Origin: Serratia ficaria
GTDB taxonomy: Bacteria > Pseudomonadota > Gammaproteobacteria > Enterobacterales > Enterobacteriaceae
Length of the DNA stretch: 64,000 nucleotides
Direction: 5' to 3'
Assembly (NCBI RefSeq): GCF_900187015.1
Contig: NZ_LT906479.1
Location: forward strand, 1,984,001 to 2,048,000
A program made the translations under genes and the position numbers. Positions within the stretch are counted from its first letter, which is position 1; each line of letters opens with the position of its first letter. The notes under the pieces are model-generated. The model was not told the origin of the DNA and did not search any database. It worked only from the letters and a program-made list of their open reading frames with translations. Below, one piece after another: positions 35,286 to 45,645 of this stretch.

Positions 35286-35394
35286 GATAACGCTGGTGTG
35301 CGAGTGAGATTTATCTGCAAAATCAGGCGATCCTGCTTTAGCGGCTTGAACCCACAGCATTAATATGGATAATGGCGACCCGAAGCGAAGGAAC

Positions 35395-35490
35395 GCGCTA
35401 TTAACTCAGTTGGCAGAGTGATTGGTTTTATAATGGCTTGTTTTGGCTAGAAATTGATAGACGCGGGTTCGAGTCCTGCATAGCGCGCCA
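35395..35490 (+). pseudogene. argU-like tRNA pseudogene with aberrant anticodon arm
   Basis: A 96-base element. Acceptor GCGCTAT/ATAGCGC (7 bp perfect), D-arm ACTC/GAGT with an eight-base loop holding GG, T-arm GCGGG/CCTGC with loop TTCGAGT, discriminator G and encoded CCA (35488-35490) are all intact. Positions 35421-35462, where a 17-base anticodon arm and short variable loop should be, hold 42 bases that do not fold into a 5-7-5 arm. The ends resemble E. coli tRNA-Arg(UCU) (ends GCGC...GCGCGCCA) with compensatory acceptor changes. Likely non-functional in decoding. Confidence 0.6.
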
Positions 35491-35515
35491 GCTTCCTTTT
35501 TATCCGCCGTTAGGC

Positions 35516-35577
35516 TAAAGCGCACCCGGGTTGATTTGCACTATCGGCTCCTCGTTGGGATTTTCGGGTGCGCTTTA
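35516..35577. repeat. Long inverted repeat after the tRNA-like element
   Basis: A perfect 13-bp inverted repeat, TAAAGCGCACCCG (35516-35528) with its complement at 35565-35577, enclosing 36 bases. Flanking sequence GTTAGG / CCTAAC extends it imperfectly. No T run follows, so it is not an ordinary terminator. Confidence 0.6.
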
Positions 35578-35666
35578 CCCTAACCGCCGCTTCCCGGCCC
35601 TGCCGACGTCGATCCTTTGCTAAACTGTAAACAGGCAGGCTTGCTGCCCGGCAACAGGAGGTCGAT

Positions 35667-35966
35667 ATGTCTCAGCCCGATCAACTGCAGGAGCTATTGC
35701 AACGCGTCGCGGCGCTCGAGGCCAGAGAGCAAGCGCTGACCGCCGCTTCCAACGCCTATCAGGCGATTATCACCACCATGCTCGGCAATCTGGACAAGAC
35801 CGATCGCGACCGGATTATTGCGATGATCGACCAGGCGCACGAGATTGCCTACGCCCGCGCTATCCAGCGCAGCAATGAACCGCAGAAACAAAAAATCAAA
35901 CGGGCTGACGACGTTGCTCAGCGCATGTTTATGTTCGCTCAGGGCAAAACCTCCCAACCTCGCTGA
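35667..35966 (+). CDS. Small coiled-coil protein, unknown
   Basis: A 99-residue protein with a strong ribosome site (AGGAGG). The first 30 residues (LQELLQRVAALEAREQAL) have heptad spacing of a coiled coil; the rest is charged and helical (MIDQAHEIAYARAIQ). It resembles small phage-like or enterobacterial regulatory proteins only in size. Monocistronic, between the inverted repeat and ylaC. Confidence 0.65.
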   Translation: MSQPDQLQELLQRVAALEAREQALTAASNAYQAIITTMLGNLDKTDRDRIIAMIDQAHEIAYARAIQRSNEPQKQKIKRADDVAQRMFMFAQGKTSQPR

Positions 35967-36090
35967 GCGCTCGACTATAACAGTTCCCGGTTTTTAATTG
36001 TTTAACTGATCTACCTGGCCAAACTGTACCTATGGTAGTTTGAGGGATGATTTTTGATGGCAATAATGCTTTCAGCATAAGGTTGTAACG

Positions 36091-36594
36091 ATGGACGCGA
36101 TTAAAAGCATCTTGGTTAAAGAAATAGAACAGATTAACCGGCGCGAAGGGCGCGACGGCAAGCCGCGATTCAATGGCGAATTCGCCCGCACCCACCGTTA
36201 TCTGTGTCTCGCCATGTTCGCCGGCTACTTCGCCGTGATCGGCGTGATGTACCCGGTGCCTTATATGGGGTTCTATGCTTTCCTGGCCTTTACCGCGTTC
36301 GTGCTGTTCATGTTCGCCATGCTGCTGATTGAGATCAGGCCGGTGTACCGCTTCGAAGACATCGGCGTGTTGGACCTGCGCGTCTGCTACAACGGCGAGT
36401 GGTACTTCACCCGCGAACTGTCGCCGCAGGCGGTTCAGCAGCTGTTGGATGAACCGTCGATCGGCCCGGCGTTGAAGACGCGGATGCGGGAAATCATCGC
36501 CAACAAGGGCGAAATCGACTTCTATGACGTCTATGACCTGGCGTATTCAAAAAAGCCGCAGGATGCCCAGCCGCAGGTCGCGGCGCTCAACTGA
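36091..36594 (+). CDS. ylaC: YlaC family inner-membrane protein
   Basis: A 167-residue protein, slightly longer than E. coli YlaC. Two adjacent transmembrane helices (about 38-82) lie between a charged N-terminal region (KEIEQINRREGRDGKPRF) and a conserved cytosolic tail with YRFEDIGVLDLRVCYNGEWY and KGEIDFYDVYDLA. Function unknown in the family. The next small gene starts 67 bp later. Confidence 0.88.
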   Translation: MDAIKSILVKEIEQINRREGRDGKPRFNGEFARTHRYLCLAMFAGYFAVIGVMYPVPYMGFYAFLAFTAFVLFMFAMLLIEIRPVYRFEDIGVLDLRVCYNGEWYFTRELSPQAVQQLLDEPSIGPALKTRMREIIANKGEIDFYDVYDLAYSKKPQDAQPQVAALN

Positions 36595-36661
36595 GGGTTT
36601 CCGCCCGCGCGCTTGTCGATTATACTCGGTGCTGAACCGAGGTAAGCCAGAGGACCTAGCG

Positions 36662-36793
36662 ATGAGTGATGATATTTTCGATTTCGATATCGATGCCGAA
36701 TTAGCCAAAGCGGAAGAAAAAGCGGCGGAAAAAGTAAAAGAAGTCCCTGAGATCCTCGAGGACGAGGCGGACTGCGAAGGTTGCAAGATCTGA
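36662..36793 (+). CDS. Tiny acidic protein with C-terminal CxxC
   Basis: A 43-residue protein, MSDDIFDFDIDAELAKAEE at the start and EADCEGCKI at the end, with AGGA seven bases before the ATG. About a third of residues are Asp or Glu; a central Lys/Ala/Glu helix is likely. The terminal C-x2-C could bind metal or form a disulfide. It ends 15 bp before a terminator, making a real gene likely. No family known to me. Confidence 0.65.
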   Translation: MSDDIFDFDIDAELAKAEEKAAEKVKEVPEILEDEADCEGCKI

Positions 36794-36807
36794 TCGCCTG
36801 CGCAGTT

Positions 36808-36834
36808 GAAAAACCGCTACGGCGGTTTTTTTAT
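36808..36834 (+). terminator. Rho-independent terminator after the acidic protein
   Basis: Stem AAAACCGC/GCGGTTTT with a short loop and a seven-T run. Confidence 0.88.
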
Positions 36835-36855
36835 GCCTGGAGTAAAGCGCGGAGC

Positions 36856-36882
36856 AAAAAAAAAGCCCGTTTCAGGCGGGCC
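36856..36882 (-). terminator. Rho-independent terminator reading leftward
   Basis: Stem GCCCG/CGGGC (36865-36881) and a run of nine A on the plus strand (36856-36864). The only minus-strand genes it can serve are the two tiny membrane proteins at 37014-37242 or the candidate sRNA. Confidence 0.85.
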
Positions 36883-36927
36883 AACACTTTAAGTAGTATG
36901 AGGGTTTGTTGTTTATTTATTCCATGT
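36856..36927 (-). ncRNA. Candidate small RNA, about 72 nt
   Basis: On the minus strand a -35-like TTCTCA (36956-36961) and -10-like TATGCT (36934-36939), 16 bp apart, precede an A-rich unstructured stretch. It ends in a GCCCG/CGGGC hairpin with nine U (the terminator listed next). This is the layout of Hfq-type sRNAs. Alternatively it is the 3' end of the small-protein transcript to the right. Confidence 0.35.
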
Positions 36928-37013
36928 TTGTTTAGCATACGCTCAACCTGCGGCATGAGAAGCAGCAACATTGTAACAAAATGAGCGTGATGGCCAGTGT
37001 GCGTCGCGGCCGG

Positions 37014-37127
37014 TTAATCCAGAACGAATCCCCAGATCAACAGCCCGGCCACGATAATCAGGCAGAGCGCCGATACCGTCACCAGTATTTTTCCCAGAAT
37101 GTCCTTATCTTGTTCCTGCTGTGTCAC
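37014..37127 (-). CDS. Tiny membrane protein, 37 residues
   Basis: The frame starts with GTG at 37127 and reads (M)TQQEQDKDILGKILVTV then a hydrophobic helix (SALCLIIVAGLLIWGFV) ending LD. The charged N-terminus and single helix are typical of small inner-membrane proteins. Its start lies 7 bp after the stop of the next entry; the ribosome site is weak, which suggests coupling. Not recognised. Confidence 0.55.
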   Translation of the reverse strand: MTQQEQDKDILGKILVTVSALCLIIVAGLLIWGFVLD

Positions 37128-37134
37128 GTTAAGC

Positions 37135-37242
37135 TTATCCAATTAAAAGTCTATGGACCAAATCGGCGATGCCCAAATCCAGCGCTACCACTGCCAGCAC
37201 CATGATCGCCATTACCGAAAGAAATCGAGTTTTGTTGTTCAT
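37135..37242 (-). CDS. Tiny membrane protein, 35 residues
   Basis: ATG 37242 with AAAGG six bases ahead. MNNKTRFLSVMAIMVLAVVALD continues into a short tail ending HRLLIG; a positively charged start and one transmembrane helix (about 8-25). First gene of a probable two-gene transcript. I do not recognise a family. Confidence 0.6.
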   Translation of the reverse strand: MNNKTRFLSVMAIMVLAVVALDLGIADLVHRLLIG

Positions 37243-37433
37243 ATCCCGCCTTTATTACCGCTGCGGTTGACGGTCAATATTTCATTAATGGTAAATTTAT
37301 CAATGGGATATGACCGGCCTGGAATACGGTTCTATAAATAATCACAGAGATTAAGAGCCTGCGGGCCGCGATAAGTTCCCCAGGCGAGAGAAGCCGCTGC
37401 GGGCATTGGCCGCGCAGCGGGGAGGGCTGAGCC

Positions 37434-39155
37434 TCAGTCGGTCACTATTTTTACGCCGATTTTGCTGACCTGATTGCCTTCCATTTCGGCGATGGTCCAG
37501 GTCAGGCCGTCCCACTCCACCTGATCGCCGATCACCGGTTCGCCGCCAATCAGCTGAATGACGAACTGGCCGAGGGTCTGCTGATCGTCCATGTCCTCTT
37601 GCAAATTAAGACCGTACAGCTGCGAGATATCGCTCAGGCGGGCGTCAGACTGCAGAATAAAGTCGCCGAAGAAGCGCTCGTCGAGGGTGACGGTCGGCGC
37701 CTGGCTGAACAGTTTGCCGAGGATCGGCAAATCATGCTCGTGACCGATGACGCACAGAATATCGTTTTCACGCAGCCGGGTGCTGCCGCTGGGGTGCAAC
37801 AGCTCTTTACCGCGGAACAGGGCGGCGATGCGCGTGTTGGGCGGCATTTTCAGCTCGCGCAGCGCCGCGCCGACGCACCAGTTCTCGGCCGAGAGCTGGT
37901 AGACGAATTGCTCCCACTGGTTTTCCGGATGCACGTCCAGCCCGACGCGCGAAATCGGCGTCAGCGCCGGCGGCACGATCACCTTGGCTTTTCTGGCGGC
38001 GAAGGACAGCGTGGTGCCCTGCAGCAACAGAGACACCAGCACCACGAAGAAGGCGACGTTGAAGAACAGCTGCGCATTCGGCAATCCGGCCATCATCGGG
38101 AACACCGCCAGGATCACCGGCACGGCGCCGCGCAGGCCGACCCAGGAGATAAAGCCGCGCTCGCGCAGGGTAAAACTGCGAAACGGCAGCAGACCGATAA
38201 ACACCGACAGCGGGCGGGCGAACAGGATCATCCACAGCGACAGCAGCAGGGCGGGGATAGCGATCGGCAGCAGCTCGTGCGGGTTGAGCAGCAGACCCAG
38301 CACCAGGAACATGCCGATTTGGCTCAGCCACGCCAGCCCGTCGAAGGTCTGTACGATGCCGTGGCGGTTGCGGATTGGCCGGTTGCCCAGCAGCAGGCCG
38401 CACAGATACACCGCCAGAATGCCGCTGCCGTCCAGCGCGGTGGTCAGGGCAAAGATGAGTATGCCGCCGCTTACCGCCAACAGCGGATACAGGCCCTCGG
38501 CCAGCTTGATGTGGTTGATCAGCGTCAGCAGCAGCCAGCCGCCGCCGAGGCCAAATACGATGCCCATGCCGAATTGCTGCATCAGGTGCAGCGGGAACAT
38601 CCAGCTGACGGTGGTTTCGCCGGCGGCGATCATCGCGATCAGGGTGATGGTGAGGAAGACCGCCATCGGATCGTTGCTGCCGGATTCGATTTCCAGCGTG
38701 GCGCTGACGCGTTCGTTCAGCCCTTTGCCGCCCAGCAGCGAAAACACCGCGGCGGCGTCGGTGGAGCCGATGATGGCGCCAATCAGCAGGCCCTGCAGCA
38801 GATCGAGATCGAACAGCCAGGCGGCCGCCATGCCGGTAAGCCCGGCGGTGATCACCACGCCGACGGTGGCGAGGGACAGCGCCGGCCACAAAGCGACGCG
38901 GAAGGAGCTGACGCGGGTGCGCATGCCGCCGTCGAGCAGGATCACCGCCAGCGCCAGGTTACTGACCAGGTAGGCGACCGGATAATTGCTGAAAACGATG
39001 CCGCCCGGGCCGTCGACGCCGGCCAGCATGCCGATCGCCAGGAATATCACCAGGATCGGGATGCCGAGGCGCGAAGAAAACGAGCTTAGCAGAATACTTG
39101 CCCCCACCAGCACGGCACCGATGACGAACAGACTGTTAATGGTGCTGGCATCCAA
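37434..39155 (-). CDS. cvrA: Potassium/proton antiporter CvrA (NhaP2)
   Basis: A 573-residue CPA1-family antiporter. The first ~390 residues form about 12 helices with the family's ion-site motif [11 protein letters not shown] and [12 protein letters not shown]. The cytosolic C-terminus contains a TrkA-C-like domain (about 405-485, [15 protein letters not shown]) and a CorC/HlyC-like end ([15 protein letters not shown]). It exports K+ (and Na+/Rb+) in exchange for protons. Monocistronic. Confidence 0.94.
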   Translation of the reverse strand: MDASTINSLFVIGAVLVGASILLSSFSSRLGIPILVIFLAIGMLAGVDGPGGIVFSNYPVAYLVSNLALAVILLDGGMRTRVSSFRVALWPALSLATVGVVITAGLTGMAAAWLFDLDLLQGLLIGAIIGSTDAAAVFSLLGGKGLNERVSATLEIESGSNDPMAVFLTITLIAMIAAGETTVSWMFPLHLMQQFGMGIVFGLGGGWLLLTLINHIKLAEGLYPLLAVSGGILIFALTTALDGSGILAVYLCGLLLGNRPIRNRHGIVQTFDGLAWLSQIGMFLVLGLLLNPHELLPIAIPALLLSLWMILFARPLSVFIGLLPFRSFTLRERGFISWVGLRGAVPVILAVFPMMAGLPNAQLFFNVAFFVVLVSLLLQGTTLSFAARKAKVIVPPALTPISRVGLDVHPENQWEQFVYQLSAENWCVGAALRELKMPPNTRIAALFRGKELLHPSGSTRLRENDILCVIGHEHDLPILGKLFSQAPTVTLDERFFGDFILQSDARLSDISQLYGLNLQEDMDDQQTLGQFVIQLIGGEPVIGDQVEWDGLTWTIAEMEGNQVSKIGVKIVTD

Positions 39156-39399
39156 AATAACGTTCTCCTGAGGTTGGGCTGGGCGGCGGCGCGTAAGCGC
39201 AATGAGCCCGATGATGATAACGTGTTTAGTGGGTAAAACGCCAAGGCTGATTGATAAAACAATCTGGCATTTATTCTCGTTTGGTCAGGAAGCGATGATC
39301 AACGGCGGGGAACAGGTGGAGTTCTTGCTTTTATCTATAGTTATCAGGCTACTGTATTTTTACTTTGGCAATAATCCCGGTTTGCGGCGCCGTGGGGAA

Positions 39400-39433
39400 A
39401 AACCATTAAGCCCCCGCCAGGAGGCTTAATGGT
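39400..39433 (-). terminator. Terminator of the 74-residue gene
   Basis: Stem AAACCATTAAGCC with GGCTTAATGGTTT, about 12 bp, with an A run on the plus strand left of it (U run in the leftward transcript). It lies 18 bp after the stop at 39451. Confidence 0.8.
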
Positions 39434-39450
39434 TTGCTGACGGGGGGTGA

Positions 39451-39675
39451 TTAATGGTCGAGGGATTGCAAGGCGCGCTTGATCAGCTCGGCGGCCAGCT
39501 TCCTTTCCGCCTCTGACACGCCGTCAAGATTGAGGTTGGAAAGTTCGGTTACCAGGATGCTGCGATCTTTGCCGCTGATGGAGGCGTCCAGCGCGGAGAG
39601 CAGTCTGCCGAGGATCTTCAGCAGCGTGGCGTTTTCCGGCACGGCTTCCGGCGCCGTGGTGTCTTTGTCGGTCAT
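39451..39675 (-). CDS. Small hypothetical protein, 74 residues
   Basis: ATG 39675 with AGAGGA upstream. MTDKDTTAPEAVPENATLLKIL is acidic at the start; the rest is helical (LSALDASISGKDRSILVTELSNLNL, AERKLAAELIKRALQ). Cytosolic, no family recognised. It has its own terminator. Confidence 0.65.
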   Translation of the reverse strand: MTDKDTTAPEAVPENATLLKILGRLLSALDASISGKDRSILVTELSNLNLDGVSEAERKLAAELIKRALQSLDH

Positions 39676-39974
39676 CAAAAATCCTCTCTGTCGTGCGGAA
39701 GGGAGATACGGCAAACGCGTTCATTTAAGCTGTCGCGCATTCCCTCAGGGTTCATTGAGCCCAATCGCTACCGTAAGGCAGGGATGTGGATTTCCACTTA
39801 TGCATTGCAGTTATAACAACTCGCTGCAATATGCTCCAGCATAACTTTGCACTAACTTCCGATCGGCGGCTGAGCAATGTGTGCTGCGTATGCAAAATGA
39901 ATGATACGCGCTTTAACTTTCCGGGGGATGACAGAGGAAACCCTGCAAATCATTAATGTTTGCAGGGTTAAAGG

Positions 39975-41105
39975 TTATTGTGGCTTGCCGGAGAACAGGA
40001 AACGCAGCAGGGGAATGCGCTTGTGCAGTTCATATAATGCGAAGGCCAGGGAGAAGACAAACAGCAGGCCCAACAGGAATCCCAGCAGGTTGCTGCTGAT
40101 ATAAGGCGTGATGAAAGCGCCATATATTAAGGTGAGCGGATGGTGCACCAGATATATAAACAGCGAGGCGTTTACCAGGTAAGTGATGCGCGCCGAATGG
40201 GCGTTCAGCCAGTGGTGCCCGAAAGAGAACACCAGGTTCGTCGTCAGGATGCCCAATAGGGTTTTGATCACCACTTCCAGCTCAAACATGTAGCTGCTGT
40301 CGGCCAACAGCTTCTGATTCAGCATGTAGGCGATGAACAACAGCAGCGAGCCGAGCAGCGCCAGCGGGGAGCGGCGCAGGAAAACTTCCTTAAGCCACAC
40401 GTACTTGAAGGCGTAAGCGCCGAGGATGAAGAACGGCAGGTAGAACAGGGTTTCCATCACCACGAAGTTGAACAGGCCGTTGGACAATAACTGCGGCGCA
40501 AGAATTAAAATAATGCGGTGCGCGGCCGAATAGAATAAAGCATAAATAAGAAAGAGCAGTGAGATGTTTCCTAATCCGGTCATTTTATTTATTAGCGCCG
40601 GAACGCGATCTTTCTTTTGCGCCTTAATTTTTCGGAACAGGTAAAAACAGACGCAGGTCAGCAGCGAGAGGGTTAATAAAAACCACAGGTGAGAAACCAG
40701 CTCCCAAACTGTTACATTTATTTTCTGATAGAGAGAGAACGCGTCCCAGCCGTTTAATTTATCGGTGAAGTTTTTCAGCAAAAAAAACTGCGGCAGGGTG
40801 ATTAGGGGGATAGAGCTCAGCAGCGGGATCGCCACCCGCTCCAGCCTGACCTTCAGCCACTGGCGGCGCTCATAGCGCTGGTACAGCATGTAGGAGAAGT
40901 AGCCGGAGATCACGAAGAACACCTGCATGCGAAAGGCGTGGATGAAATCGTTCAGCACCGTCAGGGAAAAGGACGGCGTGGTGCTGTTCACCGCCCAGGC
41001 GTGGCCGGAATAGATCAGAGAAAGATGGAACGGAACGCCGAGCAGCATCAAATAAGCCCGGATCGAATCAAGAAAGTACTCGCGTTGCTTGCTGCCGTCA
41101 GTCAT
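39975..41105 (-). CDS. opgC: Glucan succinyltransferase OpgC
   Basis: A 376-residue acyltransferase-3 family membrane protein with about 10 helices, starting [23 protein letters not shown]. The motifs [10 protein letters not shown], HSLIYSxH-like [22 protein letters not shown] and LVHHPLTL match E. coli OpgC, which adds succinyl groups to periplasmic glucans. It diverges from opgGH as in E. coli. Confidence 0.92.
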   Translation of the reverse strand: MTDGSKQREYFLDSIRAYLMLLGVPFHLSLIYSGHAWAVNSTTPSFSLTVLNDFIHAFRMQVFFVISGYFSYMLYQRYERRQWLKVRLERVAIPLLSSIPLITLPQFFLLKNFTDKLNGWDAFSLYQKINVTVWELVSHLWFLLTLSLLTCVCFYLFRKIKAQKKDRVPALINKMTGLGNISLLFLIYALFYSAAHRIILILAPQLLSNGLFNFVVMETLFYLPFFILGAYAFKYVWLKEVFLRRSPLALLGSLLLFIAYMLNQKLLADSSYMFELEVVIKTLLGILTTNLVFSFGHHWLNAHSARITYLVNASLFIYLVHHPLTLIYGAFITPYISSNLLGFLLGLLFVFSLAFALYELHKRIPLLRFLFSGKPQ

Positions 41106-41364
41106 AGGTTACCGCTGGTGATTTAATCGGATGATCATTAACACGCTTAATAAGTCGTCAAGGGTTAAATCGTTATCCGGAACCCTACTATACCGATTCT
41201 CATTTTTCCATAGCGTCTTGTAGCGCGGCTTGCTACGCTGGTGTTTCGTCAGCTGCTTAAACTATGAGCCACAAACATGAACCATCCATTTATCATGTTG
41301 TCGGAAAGCTGAATAATCCATTAATATGGATTTAAATGTTTTGAGCACACGAATAGGGGGGGAT
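41106..41364. promoter_or_regulatory. Divergent opgC/opgGH promoter region
   Basis: About 260 bp of AT-rich non-coding DNA between opgC and opgG that should carry both promoters; osmotic repression of opgGH is known in E. coli. No clear operator is seen. Confidence 0.5.
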
Positions 41365-42933
41365 GTGCTAGTTAATATATTATCCGGACAACCACGCGCC
41401 GCGAGCGTACGTTGGTTAGGTGCTACCGTATTGTTCACGCTGTTTACGTCGCCGGCATGGGCTTTTTCCATCGATGATGTGGCCAAGCAGGCGCAGGATC
41501 TGGCAGGAAAAGGCTTTGAGGCGCCGAAGAGCAACCTTCCTTCTCAGTTCCGCGAGATGAAATTCGCGGACTATCAGCAGATTCAGTTCAATCACGATAA
41601 AGCCTATTGGAACAAGCTGAAAACCCCTTTCAAGCTTGAGTTCTATCATCAGGGGATGTACTTCGACACGCCGGTGAAGATCAACGAAGTGACCGCCACC
41701 AGCGTCAAAGAGATCAAGTACAACCCGGACTACTTCAATTTCGGTTCGGTGAAGCACGATCCTGAATCGGTGAAGAACCTCGGTTTCGCCGGTTTCAAGG
41801 TGCTGTATCCGATCAACAGCGCAGACAAGAACGACGAGATTATGAGCCTGCTGGGCGCGAGCTACTTCCGCGTGGTGGGTAAAGGCCAGGTATACGGGCT
41901 TTCCGCCCGCGGCCTGGCGATTGACACCGCGTTGCCGTCCGGCGAAGAGTTCCCGCGTTTCCGCGAGTTCTGGGTCGAGCGTCCGAAGCAGGGCGACAAG
42001 CACCTGGTTATCTACGCGCTGCTGGATTCTCCGCGCGCCACCGGCGCTTATCGCTTTGTGGTCTATCCGGGCCGCGACAGCACCGTGGACGTCCAGTCCA
42101 AAGTGTTCCTGCGCGACAAGGTCGGCAAATTGGGCATGGCGCCGTTGACCAGCATGTTCCTGTTCGGGCCGAGCCAGCCTTCGCCGACGCTGAACTACCG
42201 CCCGGCGCTGCATGACTCCAACGGCCTGTCGATCCACGCCGGCAACGGGGAATGGATCTGGCGTCCGCTGAATAATCCGAAGCACCTGTCCGTCAGCACC
42301 TATACCGTCGAAAATCCGAAAGGCTTCGGTCTGCTGCAGCGCGGCCGCAACTTCAAGGATTACGAAGATCTGGACGATCGTTACGATCTGCGCCCAAGCG
42401 CCTGGATCGAACCGCGCGGCGACTGGGGCAAGGGCAAGGTTGAGCTGGTGGAGATCCCGACCGCGGATGAAACCAACGACAACATCGTCGCTTTCTGGAC
42501 CCCGGACGTGCTGCCGGACGCTAAAACGCCGCTGGCGCTGAGCTACCGCCTGCACTTCACCCGCGATGAAGACAAGCTGCATTCGCAGGATATCGCCTAT
42601 GTCAGCCAGACCATGCGTTCCACCGGCGACGTGAAGCAGTCGAACCTGATCCGCGAGCCTGACGGCAGCGTGGCGTTCCTGGTTGACTTCGTCGGCCCGG
42701 TGCTGAAAGACCTGGACGCCAACACGCCGATCGCCTCTCAGGTCAGCATCGGCGACAACGGTGAGTTGGTGGAAAACAATGTCCGCTATAATCCAGTGAC
42801 CAAAGGCTGGCGTCTGACGGTGCGTCTGAAAGTGAAAGACGACAAGAAGCCGGTAGAAATGCGCGCTGCGCTGGTCAATGGTGATAAGACCCTGTCGGAA
42901 ACCTGGAGCTATCAGCTACCTGCCAATGAATAA
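41365..42933 (+). CDS. opgG: Glucan biosynthesis protein G (periplasmic)
   Basis: A 522-residue periplasmic protein for backbone branching/release of osmoregulated glucans. The GTG at 41365 follows a run of seven G and gives a 33-residue signal peptide ending SPAWA before [17 protein letters not shown]; an ATG at 41326 would make it 13 residues longer. The mature sequence follows E. coli OpgG closely ([43 protein letters not shown]). Its end overlaps opgH by 8 bases. Confidence 0.94.
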   Translation: MLVNILSGQPRAASVRWLGATVLFTLFTSPAWAFSIDDVAKQAQDLAGKGFEAPKSNLPSQFREMKFADYQQIQFNHDKAYWNKLKTPFKLEFYHQGMYFDTPVKINEVTATSVKEIKYNPDYFNFGSVKHDPESVKNLGFAGFKVLYPINSADKNDEIMSLLGASYFRVVGKGQVYGLSARGLAIDTALPSGEEFPRFREFWVERPKQGDKHLVIYALLDSPRATGAYRFVVYPGRDSTVDVQSKVFLRDKVGKLGMAPLTSMFLFGPSQPSPTLNYRPALHDSNGLSIHAGNGEWIWRPLNNPKHLSVSTYTVENPKGFGLLQRGRNFKDYEDLDDRYDLRPSAWIEPRGDWGKGKVELVEIPTADETNDNIVAFWTPDVLPDAKTPLALSYRLHFTRDEDKLHSQDIAYVSQTMRSTGDVKQSNLIREPDGSVAFLVDFVGPVLKDLDANTPIASQVSIGDNGELVENNVRYNPVTKGWRLTVRLKVKDDKKPVEMRAALVNGDKTLSETWSYQLPANE

Positions 42934-45487
42934 GCCTACTCAATCTGCCCAGGATTATCTTGCGGCAATGCCTCTGACCGCCGCGCGGTCAGAGGCGCTC
43001 AAACCACAGCCGGCGGCGGATGACGCCCTGGCGCTGGAGGCGCTGCATCGTCAGATGGGCGCCGCCGACGCCAACGTCGACAGCCTGCCGGCGGATGACG
43101 TGGCGCTGGCCTCGGTCAAGACGCGTATTGAAAGCGCCTGGCCGGATGCGGTCAGCGACGACGACTTCGATACCGACCCGGAAGGGCGGACGATCCTCAA
43201 GGCGACGCCGCCGATCAAGCGCACCAGCATGTTCCCCGAAGCCTGGCGCACCAACCCGGTGGCGCGCTTCTGGGACTCGCTGCTGGGCCGCACGCCGCAT
43301 AATCGCCACGCGTCCAAAGAGGAAGCGGCGGCGGAGAACCGCTGGCGCGCCGTCGGCTCCATGCGCCGCTATGTGCTGCTGGTGTTGATGCTGGTGCAGA
43401 CCGGCATCGCCACCTGGTACATGAAAACCATCCTGCCGTATCAGGGATGGGCGCTGATCGACCCGCTCGCCATGCTGGATCAGGATCTGATGCAATCGGT
43501 GCTGCAGCTGCTGCCTTACGTATTGCAGACCGGCATCCTGATCCTGTTCGCCATTCTGTTCTGTTGGGTGTCCGCCGGATTCTGGACCGCGCTGATGGGC
43601 TTCCTGCAGTTGCTGATCGGCAAGGACAAATACAGCATCTCCTCCACCATCAAGGGCGATGAGCCGATCAACCCGGCGCACCGCACCGCGCTGATCATGC
43701 CCATCTGCAACGAAGACGTCGAGCGGGTGTTCGCCGGCCTGCGCGCGACCTATGAGTCCGTCGCCGCCACCGGTCAGCTGGAACACTTCGATATCTACGT
43801 GCTGAGCGACAGCTACGATCCGGATATCTGCGTGGCGGAGCAAAAGGCCTGGATGGAGCTGTGCCGCGACGTTGACGGCCACGGCCGCATCTTCTATCGC
43901 CGCCGCCGCCGCCGCGTGAAACGCAAAAGCGGCAACATCGACGACTTCTGCCGTCGTTGGGGCGGAGAGTACAGCTACATGGTGATCCTGGACGCCGACA
44001 GCGTGATGAGCGGCGAGTGCCTCACCGGGCTGGTGCGCCTGATGGAAGCCAACCCGAACGCCGGGATTATCCAGTCCGCGCCGAAGGCGTCCGGCATGGA
44101 TACCCTGTACGCTCGCGTGCAGCAGTTCGCCACCCGGGTCTATGGGCCGCTGTTCACCGCCGGCCTGCATTTCTGGCAGTTGGGCGAATCGCACTACTGG
44201 GGCCACAACGCGATCATCCGCGTGAAGCCGTTTATCGAACACTGTGCGCTGGCGCCGCTGCCGGGCGAGGGCTCCTTCGCCGGCTCGATTCTGTCGCATG
44301 ACTTCGTCGAGGCCGCGCTGATGCGCCGCGCCGGTTGGGGCGTCTGGATCGCCTACGACCTGCCGGGCAGCTACGAAGAACTGCCGCCTAACCTGCTGGA
44401 CGAGCTGAAGCGCGACCGCCGCTGGTGCCACGGCAACCTGATGAACTTCCGCCTGTTCCTGGTGAAAGGCATGCACCCGGTGCACCGTGCGGTGTTCCTG
44501 ACCGGCGTGATGTCGTATCTGTCCGCGCCGCTGTGGTTCATGTTCCTGGCGCTGTCCACCGCGCTGCAGGTGGTGCATACCCTGATGGAGCCGCAGTACT
44601 TCCTGCAGCCGCGCCAGCTGTTCCCGGTGTGGCCGCAGTGGCGGCCGGAGCTGGCGATAGCGCTGTTCTCCACCACTCTGGTGCTGCTGTTCCTGCCGAA
44701 GCTGCTGAGCATCGTGCTGATCTGGGCGAAGGGCGCGAAAGAGTACGGCGGCGCTTTCCGCCTGCTGATTTCCATGCTGATGGAAATGCTGTTCTCGGTG
44801 CTGCTGGCGCCGGTGCGCATGCTGTTCCATACCGTGTTCGTGGTCAGCGCCTTCCTCGGTTGGGAAGTGGTGTGGAATTCACCGCAGCGTGACGACGACG
44901 ACACCCCGTGGGGCGAAGCGTTCAAACGCCACGGTTCGCAGATGCTGTTGGGGCTGGTGTGGGCCGGCGGCATGGCCTGGCTGGACCTGCGCTTCCTGTG
45001 GTGGCTGTCGCCGATCGTGTTCTCGCTGATCCTGTCGCCGTTCGTCTCGGTGTTGTCGAGCCGTGCAACCCTCGGCATGAAGAGCAAGCGCGCCAAGCTG
45101 TTCCTGATCCCGGAAGAATACTCGCCGCCGCGCGAACTGCTGGCGACGGAGGAGTATCTGAAGCTCAACCGCGAACGCGCTTTGGCCAACGGCTTTATGC
45201 ATGCGGTGGTCAACCCGTCCTTCAATGCGCTGTCCACCGCGCTGGCGACGGCGCGGCACCATCTGCGCGCGGCGATCGAACGCAACCGCGAAGCGCGGGT
45301 GAACGAGGCGCTGGAACTGGGGCCGGAAAAACTGGTGAAGGGCAAACGCCTGGAGCTGCTGAGCGATCCGGTGGCGCTGTCGCGTCTGCACCAGCGCGTC
45401 TGGCTGCAGCCGGAAGGCGCCGCCTGGCGCGAGCACTACCGGCAGTTGCCGCATAACCCGCTGGCGCATCCGGCAGGGCAAGGCTAA
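42926..45487 (+). CDS. opgH: Glucans biosynthesis glucosyltransferase H
   Basis: An 853-residue inner-membrane GT2 enzyme polymerising beta-1,2-glucose from UDP-glucose; in E. coli it also delays FtsZ assembly in rich medium. The cytosolic N-terminus (1-140) precedes helices, then the GT domain with [39 protein letters not shown] and [11 protein letters not shown], and more C-terminal helices. The start at 42926 gives [16 protein letters not shown]. Coupled to opgG. Confidence 0.95.
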   Translation: MNKPTQSAQDYLAAMPLTAARSEALKPQPAADDALALEALHRQMGAADANVDSLPADDVALASVKTRIESAWPDAVSDDDFDTDPEGRTILKATPPIKRTSMFPEAWRTNPVARFWDSLLGRTPHNRHASKEEAAAENRWRAVGSMRRYVLLVLMLVQTGIATWYMKTILPYQGWALIDPLAMLDQDLMQSVLQLLPYVLQTGILILFAILFCWVSAGFWTALMGFLQLLIGKDKYSISSTIKGDEPINPAHRTALIMPICNEDVERVFAGLRATYESVAATGQLEHFDIYVLSDSYDPDICVAEQKAWMELCRDVDGHGRIFYRRRRRRVKRKSGNIDDFCRRWGGEYSYMVILDADSVMSGECLTGLVRLMEANPNAGIIQSAPKASGMDTLYARVQQFATRVYGPLFTAGLHFWQLGESHYWGHNAIIRVKPFIEHCALAPLPGEGSFAGSILSHDFVEAALMRRAGWGVWIAYDLPGSYEELPPNLLDELKRDRRWCHGNLMNFRLFLVKGMHPVHRAVFLTGVMSYLSAPLWFMFLALSTALQVVHTLMEPQYFLQPRQLFPVWPQWRPELAIALFSTTLVLLFLPKLLSIVLIWAKGAKEYGGAFRLLISMLMEMLFSVLLAPVRMLFHTVFVVSAFLGWEVVWNSPQRDDDDTPWGEAFKRHGSQMLLGLVWAGGMAWLDLRFLWWLSPIVFSLILSPFVSVLSSRATLGMKSKRAKLFLIPEEYSPPRELLATEEYLKLNRERALANGFMHAVVNPSFNALSTALATARHHLRAAIERNREARVNEALELGPEKLVKGKRLELLSDPVALSRLHQRVWLQPEGAAWREHYRQLPHNPLAHPAGQG

Positions 45488-45508
45488 CCGCAGCATCCGC
45501 TGTTCCTG

Positions 45509-45543
45509 CGGGGAATGCGCCTGGCGCGTTCCCCGTTTTTTTT
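45509..45543 (+). terminator. Rho-independent terminator of opgGH
   Basis: A 12-bp stem (CGGGGAATGCGC with GCGCGTTCCCCG, one G-T pair) followed by eight T. Confidence 0.9.
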
Positions 45544-45645
45544 GCCCGTCGCTTACGGATTACTGACAAATCGCCGGCGTCAATCTATGGTAGAATTTGC
45601 GCGACGCGTTGTTTACTTCCTGAACAACCATGGCGAAGAGTCAAT

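Noticed and set aside
37599..39089. 496-codon plus-strand frame
   Set aside because: Antisense to cvrA, low-complexity Arg/Gln composition.
39939..39969. Terminator of opgC
   Set aside because: Eleven-bp inverted repeat (AACCCTGCAAA) is clear, but no U run follows it in the leftward transcript, so it was not listed as a terminator.
42989..44830. 613-codon minus-strand frame
   Set aside because: Antisense to opgH; Gln/His/Arg-rich composition and no ribosome site.
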